The notes under the pieces were generated by a model. The model made no database searches. It was not told where the DNA came from and worked only from the letters and a program-made list of their open reading frames with translations. 64,000 nt of DNA, from NCBI RefSeq assembly GCF_002797595.1, contig NZ_PGFE01000001.1, positions 248,001-312,000 on the forward strand, read 5' to 3'. A program made the position numbers and the translations under genes. This stretch comes from Sediminihabitans luteus. GTDB lineage: Bacteria > Actinomycetota > Actinomycetes > Actinomycetales > Cellulomonadaceae. Shown here piece by piece: positions 9,233 to 18,662 of this stretch; the stretch's first letter is position 1, and every line of letters begins with the position of its first letter.

Positions 9233-10164
9233 GCGAGGAGCAGACCGCCCGGCCGCACGTGCTCGTGGTCGGCGAGGCGCTGATCGACGTCGTGCGCTCG
9301 GCCGACGGCAGCGTCGACGAGCACCCCGGGGGCAGCCCCGCGAACGTCGCGATCACGCTCGGGCGGCTCGGGCGCGACGTCGAGCTCGCGACGTGGCTCG
9401 GCAACGGCCCGTACGGCGACGTGGTGCGCCGCTGGCTCGCGCGCTCGCACGTCGGCGTCACGGCCGGCAGCGACCATGCGCTGCGCACCTCGATCGCGAC
9501 CGCACGCCTCGACGAGCAGGGGTCGGCGACCTACGAGTTCGAGCTCGACTGGCGGCTGCCCCCGGGCACGGCGCCCGCCCCCGGGGCGCTCGCCCTGCAC
9601 ACGGGGTCGATCGCGGTCGTGATCGAGCCCGGGGGCTCGGAGGTCGTCGCCGTGGTCGAGTCCGCGCGGCGGGACGTGACCGTGACGTACGACCCGAACG
9701 TCCGGCCCACGCTCATGGGGACGCCCGCGTCGGCGCGGCCCCGGATCGAGCAGCTCGTCGCCCTCGCGGACGTCGTCAAGGTCAGCGACGAGGACGTCGC
9801 GTGGCTGGCCCCGGGCGTCGACCCGCTCGACGTCGCCCGGCGGTGGGTCCAGGCGGGGCCGTCGCTCGTCGTCGTGACGCTCGGCGGCGGCGGGGCGGCC
9901 GCCGTCCTGCCCGGCGCCCGCATCGTGCGGGTCGAGGCGCCGCAGGTCGACGTGGTCGACACGGTCGGTGCCGGGGACTCGTTCATGGGTGCGCTGATCG
10001 ACGGCCTGTGGACCGAGGGACTGCTGGGCGCGGCCCGGCGCGACGCGCTGCGCCACGTCGACGAGGCGACCGTGCGACGCGTCCTCGAGCACTGCGCGCG
10101 CGTCGCCGCGGTCACCGTCTCGCGCGCCGGGGCGAACCCGCCCACGCGCGCCGAGCTCGTCTGA
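9229..10164 (+). CDS. PfkB-family carbohydrate kinase (fructokinase-like)
   Basis: A 311-residue ribokinase/PfkB-family sugar kinase. PfkB signature 1 lies in [17 protein letters not shown] (about residues 32-48) and signature 2 in [17 protein letters not shown], whose Asp in GAGD is the catalytic base. The anion-hole motif is intact. The arrangement GEALIDVV at the N-terminus and FELDWRLP in the lid resemble fructokinases, but the sugar is not certain. The GTG start overlaps the xseB stop, and the 3' end lies 54 nt before the carbonic anhydrase. Confidence 0.9.
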   Translation: MSEEQTARPHVLVVGEALIDVVRSADGSVDEHPGGSPANVAITLGRLGRDVELATWLGNGPYGDVVRRWLARSHVGVTAGSDHALRTSIATARLDEQGSATYEFELDWRLPPGTAPAPGALALHTGSIAVVIEPGGSEVVAVVESARRDVTVTYDPNVRPTLMGTPASARPRIEQLVALADVVKVSDEDVAWLAPGVDPLDVARRWVQAGPSLVVVTLGGGGAAAVLPGARIVRVEAPQVDVVDTVGAGDSFMGALIDGLWTEGLLGAARRDALRHVDEATVRRVLEHCARVAAVTVSRAGANPPTRAELV

Positions 10165-10207
10165 GGATCACACCGGACACGGCTGCACGGCTCGGCCCGC
10201 ACGGTTC

Positions 10208-10213
10208 ATGATG
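10208..10213 (+). promoter_or_regulatory. Leaderless -10 box of carbonic anhydrase gene
   Basis: CATGAT is followed by 6 nt and then the ATG at 10219. This supports 10219 rather than the GTG at 10213 as the start. Confidence 0.45.
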
Positions 10214-10218
10214 TGGTC

Positions 10219-10905
10219 ATGACCGACGCAACTGAAGTCCAGACCACCCCGTCCGCCCCGCCCACGCCGCGCGAGGCGTGGGAGCGGCTGCGCCACGGCA
10301 ACCAGCGGTTCGTCGAGGGCACGGTCCAGCACCCCTCGCAGGACGCGGGCCGTCGCGCCGAGCTCACGGTCGCGCAGCACCCGTTCGCGGTGGTCTTCGG
10401 CTGCTCCGACTCGCGGGTCGCGGCCGAGATCATCTTCGACCAGGGCCTGGGCGACGCGTTCGTCGTGCGCACCGCGGGGCACGTGATCGACACGACCGTG
10501 CTCGGCTCGATCGAGTACGGCGTGGACATCCTCGGCGCCTCGCTCGTCGTGGTGCTCGGCCACGACTCGTGCGGGGCGGTCGCCGCCGCGGCGCACACGC
10601 TCGAGACCGGCGAGCAGGCGGGCGGGTTCGTGCGCGCCGTCGTCGACCGCGTGATCCCGTCGATCGTCAACATCACGGCCTCGGGCCGGAACGTGCGCGG
10701 CGAGGACGGCGAGGTCGACCCCGACCTCCTGCGCCGCGAGCACGTGCGGCACACCGTGTCGATGCTGCACTCGTACTCCGCGGGGCTCGCCTCCGCCGTC
10801 GCGGAGGGCCGCTGCGCCGTCGTCGGCGTCGAGTACTCGCTCACCGAGGGCCAGGCGCGCCTGGTCGAGGTGCTCGGCGACGTCGGCGAGGACCCGATCG
10901 CCTGA
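10219..10905 (+). CDS. Beta-class carbonic anhydrase
   Basis: A 228-residue beta-carbonic anhydrase, interconverting CO2 and bicarbonate. The zinc ligands are C62, H115 and C118, seen in VFGCSDSR and LGHDSCGAV; the Asp-Arg dyad D64/R66 follows the first cysteine. The family stretches FVVRTAGHVIDTTVLGSIEYG and WERLRHGNQRFVEG are intact. It supplies bicarbonate to carboxylases or balances pH. The start is chosen by the -10 box; the in-frame GTG 6 nt earlier is the alternative. A long palindrome follows immediately downstream. Confidence 0.95.
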   Translation: MTDATEVQTTPSAPPTPREAWERLRHGNQRFVEGTVQHPSQDAGRRAELTVAQHPFAVVFGCSDSRVAAEIIFDQGLGDAFVVRTAGHVIDTTVLGSIEYGVDILGASLVVVLGHDSCGAVAAAAHTLETGEQAGGFVRAVVDRVIPSIVNITASGRNVRGEDGEVDPDLLRREHVRHTVSMLHSYSAGLASAVAEGRCAVVGVEYSLTEGQARLVEVLGDVGEDPIA

Positions 10906-10925
10906 CGCCGCTCGACGGGCCCTGT

Positions 10926-11010
10926 GCCGAGCACGGGGTCGTGCACACTCCCTGGTGCGGGACGTGTGCACGACCCCGTGCTCGGCCGGCCGCAACCCCG
11001 TGCTCGGCGC
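10926..11010. repeat. Long nested palindrome, copy 1 (GCCGAGCACGGGGTC family)
   Basis: A perfect 23-bp inverted repeat has arms at 10926-10948 and 10964-10986, starting GCCGAGCACGGGGTC. The 15-nt spacer can itself pair (TCCC with GGGA). A third, isolated copy of the right arm core (CCCCGTGCTCGGC) follows at about 10996-11010. The same core builds the palindrome at 31361-31424. It may terminate the carbonic anhydrase transcript, but there is no T-tract. Confidence 0.9.
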
Positions 11011-11079
11011 GGCGCCGGAGCGGTCCACCTCGTGCACGGGCGGGCGTGACGGTCCCGACGCGGTGGCACCATAGGTTCC

Positions 11080-12513
11080 ATGACTTCCACCGACTCCGCG
11101 GTCGCCGCCGGCGCCGACACGACCGAGTACCGCATCGAGCACGACACCATGGGCGAGGTCCGCGTGCCCGTGGACGCCCTGTACCGCGCGCAGACGCAGC
11201 GCGCGGTCGAGAACTTCCCGATCTCGGGCACTCCGCTCGAGCGCAGCCACATCGAGGCCCTGGCCCGCGTCAAGAAGGCCGCCGCCCGCACGAACGCCGA
11301 GCTCGGCGTGCTCGAGCAGGACGTCGCGGACGCGATCGTCGCCGCAGCCGACGAGGTCGCCGCGGGCGCGCACGACGCGCACTTCCCGGTCGACGTGTTC
11401 CAGACCGGCTCGGGCACCTCGTCGAACATGAACACCAACGAGGTGCTCGCGACGCTCGCGACGCGCTCGCTCGGTCGCGAGGTGCACCCCAACGACCACG
11501 TCAACGCGTCGCAGTCGTCGAACGACGTGTTCCCGACCTCGGTGCACGTGGCCGCGACGTCGGGCGTCGTCAACGACCTCGTGCCCGCGCTCGAGCACCT
11601 CGCGGCGTCGCTCGAGGCCAAGGCCGTCGAGTTCAAGGACGTCGTGAAGTCGGGCCGCACGCACCTCATGGACGCGACGCCCGTGACCCTCGGCCAGGAG
11701 TTCGGCGGGTACGCCGCGGCGGTCCGCTACGGCGTCGAGCGCGTCCAGGCCGTGCTCCCCCGCGTCGCCGAGGTGCCGCAGGGCGGCACCGCCGTCGGCA
11801 CCGGCATCAACACCCCGGCCGGGTTCCCGCAGCGCGTCATCGAGCTGCTCGTCGAGGACACGGGCCTGCCGCTGACCGAGGCGCGCGACCACTTCGAGGC
11901 GCAGAGCGCACGCGACGGCCTCGTCGAGCTCTCGGGCGCGCTGCGCACGATCGCGGTGTCGCTGACCAAGATCTGCAACGACATCCGCTGGATGGGCTCG
12001 GGCCCCAACACGGGCCTCGGCGAGATCTTCATCCCCGACCTGCAGCCGGGCTCGTCGATCATGCCGGGCAAGGTCAACCCCGTGATCCCCGAGGCCGTGC
12101 TCATGGTCGCGGCGCGCGTGATCGGCAACGACGCGACCGTCGCGTGGGCGGGTGCGAGCGGCTCGTTCGAGCTCAACGTGCAGATCCCCGTGATCGCGCT
12201 CGGCACGCTCGAGTCGATCCGCCTGCTGTCGAACGCGATGCGCGTGCTCGCCGACAAGACGGTCGACGGCATCACCGCGAACGTCGACAAGGCCCGCGCG
12301 TTCGCGGAGTCGTCGCCCTCGATCGTGACGCCGCTCAACCGCGTGATCGGCTACGAGGCCGCCGCCAAGGTCGCCAAGCACTCGGTCGCGCAGGGCATCA
12401 CGGTCCGCGAGGCCGTCATCGCCCTCGGCTTCGTCGAGCGGGGCGAGGTCACGCCCGAGCAGCTCGACGCCGCGCTCGACGTCATGTCGATGACGCGCCC
12501 GCCGCAGGCCTGA
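11080..12513 (+). CDS. fumC: Fumarate hydratase class II
   Basis: A 477-residue class II (iron-independent) fumarase of the TCA cycle, interconverting fumarate and malate. The superfamily signature [16 protein letters not shown] is present, as are the active-site stretches [35 protein letters not shown] and [11 protein letters not shown]. The C-terminal domain [15 protein letters not shown] is normal. It is preceded by 174 nt holding the palindrome and followed by a strong terminator hairpin. Confidence 0.97.
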   Translation: MTSTDSAVAAGADTTEYRIEHDTMGEVRVPVDALYRAQTQRAVENFPISGTPLERSHIEALARVKKAAARTNAELGVLEQDVADAIVAAADEVAAGAHDAHFPVDVFQTGSGTSSNMNTNEVLATLATRSLGREVHPNDHVNASQSSNDVFPTSVHVAATSGVVNDLVPALEHLAASLEAKAVEFKDVVKSGRTHLMDATPVTLGQEFGGYAAAVRYGVERVQAVLPRVAEVPQGGTAVGTGINTPAGFPQRVIELLVEDTGLPLTEARDHFEAQSARDGLVELSGALRTIAVSLTKICNDIRWMGSGPNTGLGEIFIPDLQPGSSIMPGKVNPVIPEAVLMVAARVIGNDATVAWAGASGSFELNVQIPVIALGTLESIRLLSNAMRVLADKTVDGITANVDKARAFAESSPSIVTPLNRVIGYEAAAKVAKHSVAQGITVREAVIALGFVERGEVTPEQLDAALDVMSMTRPPQA

Positions 12514-12556
12514 CACGCACCGACGCACGACCGGGCGCACCGACTGGCGTGCGCGC

Positions 12557-12590
12557 GACGGCCCGGCACCCACACGGGTGCCGGGCCGTC
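12557..12590. terminator. Bidirectional terminator hairpin between fumC and MocA-like gene
   Basis: A perfect 15-bp stem (GACGGCCCGGCACCC, 12557-12571, with its complement at 12576-12590) encloses an ACAC loop between two convergent genes. Confidence 0.85.
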
Positions 12591-12615
12591 GTCGTCCGGC
12601 GTCCGGCGTCCCGCG

Positions 12616-13305
12616 TCAGCAGGTCGTGCCGGACGTCGCGCCGCCGGGCACGTCGACGTCGTGACCCCCGCCGAGGTCGGCGCAGTCGACCTCGACCACG
12701 CCGTGCGCGCGCAGGTAGGGGCCCGCGCCGACGTCGCCGTCGAGCGTCGCGGCGAGCGGTGCCCAGTGCGCGCGCCCGACGAGCACGGGGTGGCCCGGCG
12801 CCCCGTAGGTCGCGCGGGCGAGCGCCGCGGTCGCCCCGCGCTCGGGGGCCTCGGGGGTCTCGCGGCACTCGTCCCCGCGCGCCTCCGAGCGTGGCCGCCC
12901 GGCCGAACTCCGCACGGCACCGGCGCGCAGCACGCGGCGCACGGCCTCGGGCCGCAGCCCGGGCAGGTCGACGAGCGTCAGCAGGACGGCGTCGGGCGGG
13001 TCGGCCCGCCCCGCGACGTCCGCGAGCGCCGCGGCGAGCGACGCCGAGAGGCCGCGTTCCCAGCCGGTCGCGCGGACCGTCCGGACGTCGGCCGGGACGA
13101 GCCGCGCGCCGTCGTCGGCCTGCGCGCCGAGGACGACGGTCACGTCGTCGATCCCGCCCGCGCGCAGGGTCGCGCAGGCGGTCACGAGCCACGGCACGCC
13201 GTCCGCTTCGCGCGCGAGAGCCTTGGGCGCGCCGTATCGGCGGCCCGCCCCGGCCGCGAGGACCACGCCCGTCACCCGCGCGCCGGACAACCGCGCACCA
13301 CTCAC
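12616..13305 (-). CDS. MocA/MobA-like NTP transferase (molybdenum cofactor)
   Basis: A 229-residue nucleotidyltransferase with the NTP-binding motif LAAGAGRRYGAPKAL near residues 17-31 and the metal-binding segment LLTLVDLPGLRPEAV. This is the pattern of MocA/MobA proteins that attach CMP or GMP to molybdopterin. A charged insert (RSEARGDECRETPEAPERG) interrupts the usual PxxGHPVL region, which resumes as GAPGHPVLVGR. The GTG start overlaps the guaD stop (GTGA), and XDH genes lie nearby, so maturation of the XDH cofactor is the likely role (inference). Confidence 0.85.
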   Translation of the reverse strand: MSGARLSGARVTGVVLAAGAGRRYGAPKALAREADGVPWLVTACATLRAGGIDDVTVVLGAQADDGARLVPADVRTVRATGWERGLSASLAAALADVAGRADPPDAVLLTLVDLPGLRPEAVRRVLRAGAVRSSAGRPRSEARGDECRETPEAPERGATAALARATYGAPGHPVLVGRAHWAPLAATLDGDVGAGPYLRAHGVVEVDCADLGGGHDVDVPGGATSGTTC

Positions 13306-14852
13306 ACGCGCACCGACGCGACCGGCGCCGCGGCACCCACGGACGCGCCGGACCGCGACCAGGACTCCCCGACGAGCCTTCCGCGCACGTAGACGGCGCG
13401 TACGGCGCGCTCGCGCAGCCCGAGCAGCAGCGCGAAGAGCTCCTGCTCGGTCGCGGTCGCGGCGTCCTGCGACCGGATCCCGTGCCGCAGGGTCGCGGCG
13501 AGCGAGGGGTGGAGCTCGGGGTCGACGAGGATCAGGTCGGCCTCCTTGCCGACGTCGAAGTTGCCGGTCACGGCCTCGAGGTCGAGCGCGCGGGCGCCCG
13601 CGAGGGTGCCTGCGAGGAGCAGTTCGGCGGGGTCGAGCGCGATGCCCGCGTCGCCGGGCTCGGACAGGTGCACCTTGAACGCGTCGGACAGCACGCGTGA
13701 GACGAGCCACTCGTCGCCCGCCCCGACGTCGGTGCCGATCGCGACGTGCACGCCCGCGTCGACGGTGCGCCGCCACGGCATGGTCCCGGAGCCGAGGAAC
13801 AGCTGCGACGTGGGGCAGTGCGCGACCGACGTCCCGGTCTCGGCGAGGCGGGCGAGCTCGGCGTCCTCGCAGTGCACCGCGTGCGCCATGATCGTGCGGC
13901 GCCCGAGCAAGCTCTCGCCGCCGCGCGCGCTGCCGGGCAGGAACAGCCCGTCGTAGGTGTCGAGGTACTGGTCGACGCCGAACGCCGCGAGCACGGCGTC
14001 GACCTCGCCGATCCCGGGGCGCGCGTTCTCGCTCAGGTGCGAGTGGACGTAGACCCCGCGCTCGCGCACCTCGCCGTAGAGGTCGCCGAGCGCGTGCAGC
14101 GTGCTCGGTGTCACGGAGAGGCTGAAGCGGGGCACGACGGCGGTCTGCACGAGCGCGGTGCGCGGGTCGGCCGCGCGCACGACGTGCCCGGACGCGTCGA
14201 CGTCGGTGCCGTGCCAGCGGTCGATCTCCTCGCGCACGAGCCGCAGCGCGGTCGCGTCGTCGGTCACGAGCGCCCCGGCGCTGGGCGGGCCCGCGGTCTG
14301 GATGCCGCGCCCGCTCACGGTGCGCAGGCCGAGCGCGAGGCTGCGCTCGAACAGCGCGTCCTGCGCGTGCGGGAACGCGGAGCCGAACACCATGGCGGTG
14401 GTCGTGCCCGCGGCGATGCGGTGCGCGCAGAACTGCTCGGCGACGAGGGCCGCGAAGGCGGGGTCGGCGAGGCGCTGCTCGGCGGGGAAGATGCAGCGCT
14501 CGAGCCAGTCGAGCAGCTGCCCGCCGCCGAACGAGTCGACCGAGAACGTCTGCGGCATGTGCACGTGCGTGTCGACGAACCCCGGCAGCACGTAGGGCGC
14601 GCGTACGCGCGGCCACGCGGCCCAGCGGGCCGGGGTCTCGTGCCGGGGCCCGGTCCACGCGACCCGGCCATCGGGGCCGACGACGAGCGCGCCGTCCGGC
14701 AGCGAGACGAGGTGATCGCGGGCGTGGCCGACGGCGGGGCTGCCGGCGACGTGCAGGACGTGGCCCTCGAAGACGGTGCCCGTGGAGAAGACGGTGCCCG
14801 TGGACGCGGTGCCGGGGAGGGTGCTGCCGGGCCGCTCGGTGGGGTCGCTCAT
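13302..14852 (-). CDS. guaD: Guanine deaminase
   Basis: A 516-residue amidohydrolase converting guanine to xanthine. Zinc ligands are in PGFVDTHVHMPQ, HSHLSEN, HAVHCEDAEL and AIGTDVGAG. The guanine deaminase hallmark LLDWLERCIFPAE and VAHCPTSQLFLGSG confirm the specificity. It feeds xanthine to the dehydrogenase encoded about 5 kb away. The ATG at 14852 is chosen because a leaderless-type TAGCGT box ends 7 nt upstream; a GTG 9 nt earlier is in frame. Length is slightly above the usual 430-470 because of a loose N-terminus (about 35 residues) and a C-terminal tail. Confidence 0.93.
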   Translation of the reverse strand: MSDPTERPGSTLPGTASTGTVFSTGTVFEGHVLHVAGSPAVGHARDHLVSLPDGALVVGPDGRVAWTGPRHETPARWAAWPRVRAPYVLPGFVDTHVHMPQTFSVDSFGGGQLLDWLERCIFPAEQRLADPAFAALVAEQFCAHRIAAGTTTAMVFGSAFPHAQDALFERSLALGLRTVSGRGIQTAGPPSAGALVTDDATALRLVREEIDRWHGTDVDASGHVVRAADPRTALVQTAVVPRFSLSVTPSTLHALGDLYGEVRERGVYVHSHLSENARPGIGEVDAVLAAFGVDQYLDTYDGLFLPGSARGGESLLGRRTIMAHAVHCEDAELARLAETGTSVAHCPTSQLFLGSGTMPWRRTVDAGVHVAIGTDVGAGDEWLVSRVLSDAFKVHLSEPGDAGIALDPAELLLAGTLAGARALDLEAVTGNFDVGKEADLILVDPELHPSLAATLRHGIRSQDAATATEQELFALLLGLRERAVRAVYVRGRLVGESWSRSGASVGAAAPVASVRV

Positions 14853-14859
14853 GCCGGGC

Positions 14860-14865
14860 ACGCTA
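14860..14865 (-). promoter_or_regulatory. Leaderless -10 box of guaD
   Basis: TAGCGT on the minus strand lies 7 nt from the guaD ATG at 14852. Confidence 0.55.
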
Positions 14866-14954
14866 GCCCGGCTCCGTGTCCGCGACGTCCCCGCCGGGTG
14901 TCCGTGACGTTTCCGGGGGCCGCCCCGGGAGCGGCGTGTCGGATCTGCGACCGA

Positions 14955-14967
14955 GTGGTAACACCAC
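14955..14967. promoter_or_regulatory. GntR/FadR-type operator-like site, upstream copy
   Basis: GTGGTAACACCAC has arms GTGGT/ACCAC around AAC and matches the TNGTNNNACNA consensus of FadR-subfamily GntR repressors. Its centre is 22 bp (two helical turns) from that of the next site. Confidence 0.5.
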
Positions 14968-14973
14968 GGAAAC

Positions 14974-14992
14974 CCATTGGTCCGACCAATGG
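14974..14992. promoter_or_regulatory. GntR/FadR-type operator-like site, strong copy
   Basis: CCATTGGTCCGACCAATGG is a perfect 19-bp palindrome containing ATTGGT-N3-ACCAAT, the form bound by PdhR/FadR-type GntR regulators. It covers the -35 position of a TAGTGT -10 box at 15007-15012, so occupancy should block the importer promoter. No GntR gene occurs in the window. Confidence 0.7.
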
Positions 14993-15006
14993 AAACGTCG
15001 GGCTCC

Positions 15007-15012
15007 TAGTGT
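15007..15012 (+). promoter_or_regulatory. -10 box of ABC importer operon
   Basis: TAGTGT lies about 18 bp downstream of the -35-position hexamer that falls within the operator palindrome, giving a leader of about 55 nt before the substrate-binding protein gene. Confidence 0.4.
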
Positions 15013-15072
15013 CCTGCCCAGCCGCACGGCAGCACCGTGCGCTCCCTCACCCCCGCAGAGAGCGAGCCCCGC

Positions 15073-16149
15073 ATGAACATCCTGAGCACCCGCCGCCCGC
15101 GCTCCCGCGCCGCCCTCGGCGCGGCCGTCGCCGCGACCCTCGCGCTCTCGCTCGCCGCGTGCTCGTCGGACGACGCACCCGCCGACGGCGCGTCGGACGA
15201 GGCCGCGGACTACGGCGACATCTCGGTCCAGCTCTCCTGGATCAAGAACGCCGAGTTCATCGGCGAGTACATGGCCGACACCAACGGCTACTATGCCGAC
15301 GCCGGCTTCGGCACGGTCAACCTCGTCGCGGGCCCCAGCACGGGCGTCGCCGAGCTCGTCTCGGGCCAGGCGCTCGTCGCGCTGAGCGACGCCGTCTCCG
15401 TCGGCACCGCGGTCGCCAACGAGGACGCGCCCGTCAAGATCATCGGCACGACGTTCCAGAAGAACCCCTTCACGGTCCTCTCGCTCAAGGACGGCGGCGA
15501 CATCGCGACGCCGCAGGACATGGTCGGCAAGAAGATCGGCGTCCAGGACTCCAACGTCTCGCTGTTCAACGCGCTGCTCGCCGCCAACGGCATCTCGCCC
15601 GACGACGTGACCGTCGTGCCCGTGCAGTACGACCCGTCGGTGCTCACCAACGGCGAGGTCGACGGGTTCATCGCCTACCTGACCAACGAGTCGCTCATCG
15701 TCCAGGCGCAGGGCTTCGAGGTCACCAACCTGCCCTTCGCCGACAACGGCCTGCCGTTCGTCGCCGAGACCGTGACCGTGACCGACGAGTCGATCGCCGA
15801 GGACCGCGAGAAGCTCAAGGCGTTCCTCAAGGCCGAGATCCAGGGCTGGACCGACGCCATCGCCGACCCCGAGGCCGCGGTCCAGCTCTCGCTCGACGGC
15901 TACGGCAAGGACCTCGGCCTCGACAAGGACACCGAGATCGCGAGCGCGACCGAGCAGAACGACGAGCTCGTCGTCTCCGACGAGACCGTCGCCAACGGCC
16001 TGTTCACGATCTCGCCCGAGCTCCAGGACGAGACCGTCGCGTCGCTCGCCAACGCCGGGATCGACGTCGAGGCCGACGACATCTTCGACCTGTCGCTCCT
16101 CGACGAGGTGTACTCCGAGAACCCCGACCTCAAGGACTACGAGGGCTGA
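15073..16149 (+). CDS. ABC transporter substrate-binding lipoprotein (NMT1/SsuA-like)
   Basis: A 358-residue periplasmic-type binding protein anchored as a lipoprotein: signal peptide followed by the lipobox LAAC. The mature part starts with an acidic linker, then the NMT1/THI5/SsuA-like fold: ISVQLSWIKNAEFIGEYMADTNGYYADAGF, split as two strands and a helix, and later GKKIGVQDSNVSLFNALL. Such proteins bind small organic ligands (pyrimidines, sulfonates, nitrate). The locus with guaD and xdhC suggests a purine or related heterocycle (inference). It is the first gene of a four-gene operon. Confidence 0.9.
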   Translation: MNILSTRRPRSRAALGAAVAATLALSLAACSSDDAPADGASDEAADYGDISVQLSWIKNAEFIGEYMADTNGYYADAGFGTVNLVAGPSTGVAELVSGQALVALSDAVSVGTAVANEDAPVKIIGTTFQKNPFTVLSLKDGGDIATPQDMVGKKIGVQDSNVSLFNALLAANGISPDDVTVVPVQYDPSVLTNGEVDGFIAYLTNESLIVQAQGFEVTNLPFADNGLPFVAETVTVTDESIAEDREKLKAFLKAEIQGWTDAIADPEAAVQLSLDGYGKDLGLDKDTEIASATEQNDELVVSDETVANGLFTISPELQDETVASLANAGIDVEADDIFDLSLLDEVYSENPDLKDYEG

Positions 16150-16152
16150 TCG

Positions 16153-16967
<815 letters not shown>

Positions 16968-16971
<4 letters not shown>

Positions 16972-17783
16972 GCGTCGTCGGCGTCCGGGCCCGCACGCTC
17001 CCCCCGTGGGCCACGGGGCTGCTCGGCGCGCTCGTGCTCGTCGCGCTCTGGTGGGTCGGCGCCGTCACCGTCTTCGCGCACGTCGGCCCCGGCGACGCGC
17101 AGGCCATCCCGACCCCGCTCCAGGTCGTCCAGCAGTGGGCGGACGACGGGTGGGACCTGTACGCCCGCAACTTCGCGGTGACCCTGGCCGAGGCGGGCCA
17201 GGGGTTCGTGTGGGGCAACGCCCTCGCGATCGCGCTCTCCGCGTTCGTCCTCGTGGTGCCCCGGCTCGAGGGCGCGGTCATGCAGCTCGCGATCATCACC
17301 TACTGCATCCCGATCGTCGCGATCGGGCCGCTCGCGCTCATCATCATCGGCGCCCCCGAGAGCGGCGAGCCCTCGGGCACGGCGGTGTTCCTCGCCGCGC
17401 TGAGCTGCTTCTTCACGTCGGTCGTCGGGTGCCTGCTCGGGCTCAAGGCCGCCGACGCCGCCGCGCTCGACGTCGTCGCGGTCTACGGCGGCGGGCGCAT
17501 CACCCAGCTGCTCAAGGTCCGCCTCGTCGCGGCCCTGCCGAGCATCGTCTCGGCCCTGCAGATCGCGGTCCCCGCGGCGTTCCTCGGGGCGATCCTCGGC
17601 GAGTACGTGGGCAAGGTCGACGTCGGCCTCGGCCCCGCCATGGTCAACGCTCAGAACTCCCTCAACGCGGCCCGCGTGTGGGGCTTCGCGCTCGCCTCGG
17701 GCGCCGTCGCGCTCGCAGGGTTCGGGTTCTTCGGCCTGGTCCGCCGCTGGGTCACGCCCTGGTCGAGAGGAGCGGGCGCATGA
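16968..17783 (+). CDS. ABC importer permease 1
   Basis: A 271-residue inner-membrane permease of the SsuC/TauC family with about six hydrophobic helices. The EAA-loop equivalent is at [29 protein letters not shown], which contacts the ATPase. It uses a GTG start overlapping the ATPase stop, and its stop overlaps the ATG of the second permease. Two different permeases imply a heterodimeric channel. Confidence 0.93.
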
Positions 17784-18661
17784 GCACCACCACCGCCACC
17801 ACCGCCCCGCGGACGTCGCTCGCGGACGTCGCGCTCCAGCGCCGCCGCGTCCGCCGGCAGGCCGCACGCGCCGTGCTCGTCTCGCTCGGGCGCTCCCTGC
17901 TCACCTTCGCCGTGACCCTCGTCGTGGTCGTGGCGATCTGGTGGGGCGCGATCCAGCTCTTCGACGTGAGCTCGTACGTCGCCAAGGGCCCCGCCGACGT
18001 CTGGACGTGGCTCGTGACCGACGACGACGCCGCGGAGCACCGCGCGAGCGTCGCCGCCCCGCTGGGCGTGACGCTCGGGCACGCAGCGATCGGGTTCGTC
18101 GCGGGCCTCGTCGTCGCCCTCCTCGGGGCGATCGTGTTCCGGCTGTCCAAGGGCGTCGAGCACGCCCTCATGCCCGTCGCGATGCTGCTGCGCTCCGTCC
18201 CGCTCGTCGCGATGGCACCGGTCATCATCATGATCTTCGGTCGGGACACCGCGACCGTCGCCGTGATCGGCGGGATCGTCGTGCTGTTCCCCGCGCTCGT
18301 GAACATCGCCTACGGGCTCGAGTCCGCGTCGCCGCAGATGAACGACGTGGTCGCGGTCTACGGGGGCGGCCCCTGGACCGCGCTGCGCAAGGTCGCGCTG
18401 CCCGCGTCGCTCCCGTCGTTCTTCGCGGCCGTGCGGATCTCCGTCCCCGGCGCCATCACGGGCGCGCTGCTCGCCGAGTGGCTCGCGACCGGCGACGGCG
18501 TGGGCGCCGCGATCAGCCAGGCGATCACGCAGGTGCAGTTCAGCTTCCTGTGGTCGTGCGTCGTGGCCGTGACCGCGGTCTCGCTCGTGCTCTACAACCT
18601 CGTGCAGACCGCCGAGAACGTCGTGCTCGCCCGCTCGGGCGTCGTGGCGGGCCGGGCCTGA
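17780..18661 (+). CDS. ABC importer permease 2
   Basis: A 293-residue permease of the same family. The EAA-type loop reads [25 protein letters not shown], closely resembling that of permease 1, so the two are paralogues. The N-terminal 40 residues are cytoplasmic and basic. The gene is followed after one base by the xdhC start, indicating a single operon for uptake and XDH maturation. Confidence 0.93.
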   Translation: MSTTTATTAPRTSLADVALQRRRVRRQAARAVLVSLGRSLLTFAVTLVVVVAIWWGAIQLFDVSSYVAKGPADVWTWLVTDDDAAEHRASVAAPLGVTLGHAAIGFVAGLVVALLGAIVFRLSKGVEHALMPVAMLLRSVPLVAMAPVIIMIFGRDTATVAVIGGIVVLFPALVNIAYGLESASPQMNDVVAVYGGGPWTALRKVALPASLPSFFAAVRISVPGAITGALLAEWLATGDGVGAAISQAITQVQFSFLWSCVVAVTAVSLVLYNLVQTAENVVLARSGVVAGRA

Positions 18662-18662
18662 C

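Noticed and set aside
10926-10986. Ordinary rho-independent terminator
   Set aside because: The stem is far longer than usual, has no T-tract, and its core recurs at 31361-31424, so I list it as a repeat instead.
10278-13700. A very long open reading frame spanning the carbonic anhydrase, fumC and MocA-like region in another frame
   Set aside because: Its product is Arg/Ala/Pro-rich low-complexity sequence with no family motifs. It is the out-of-frame shadow of real genes, expected at this GC content.
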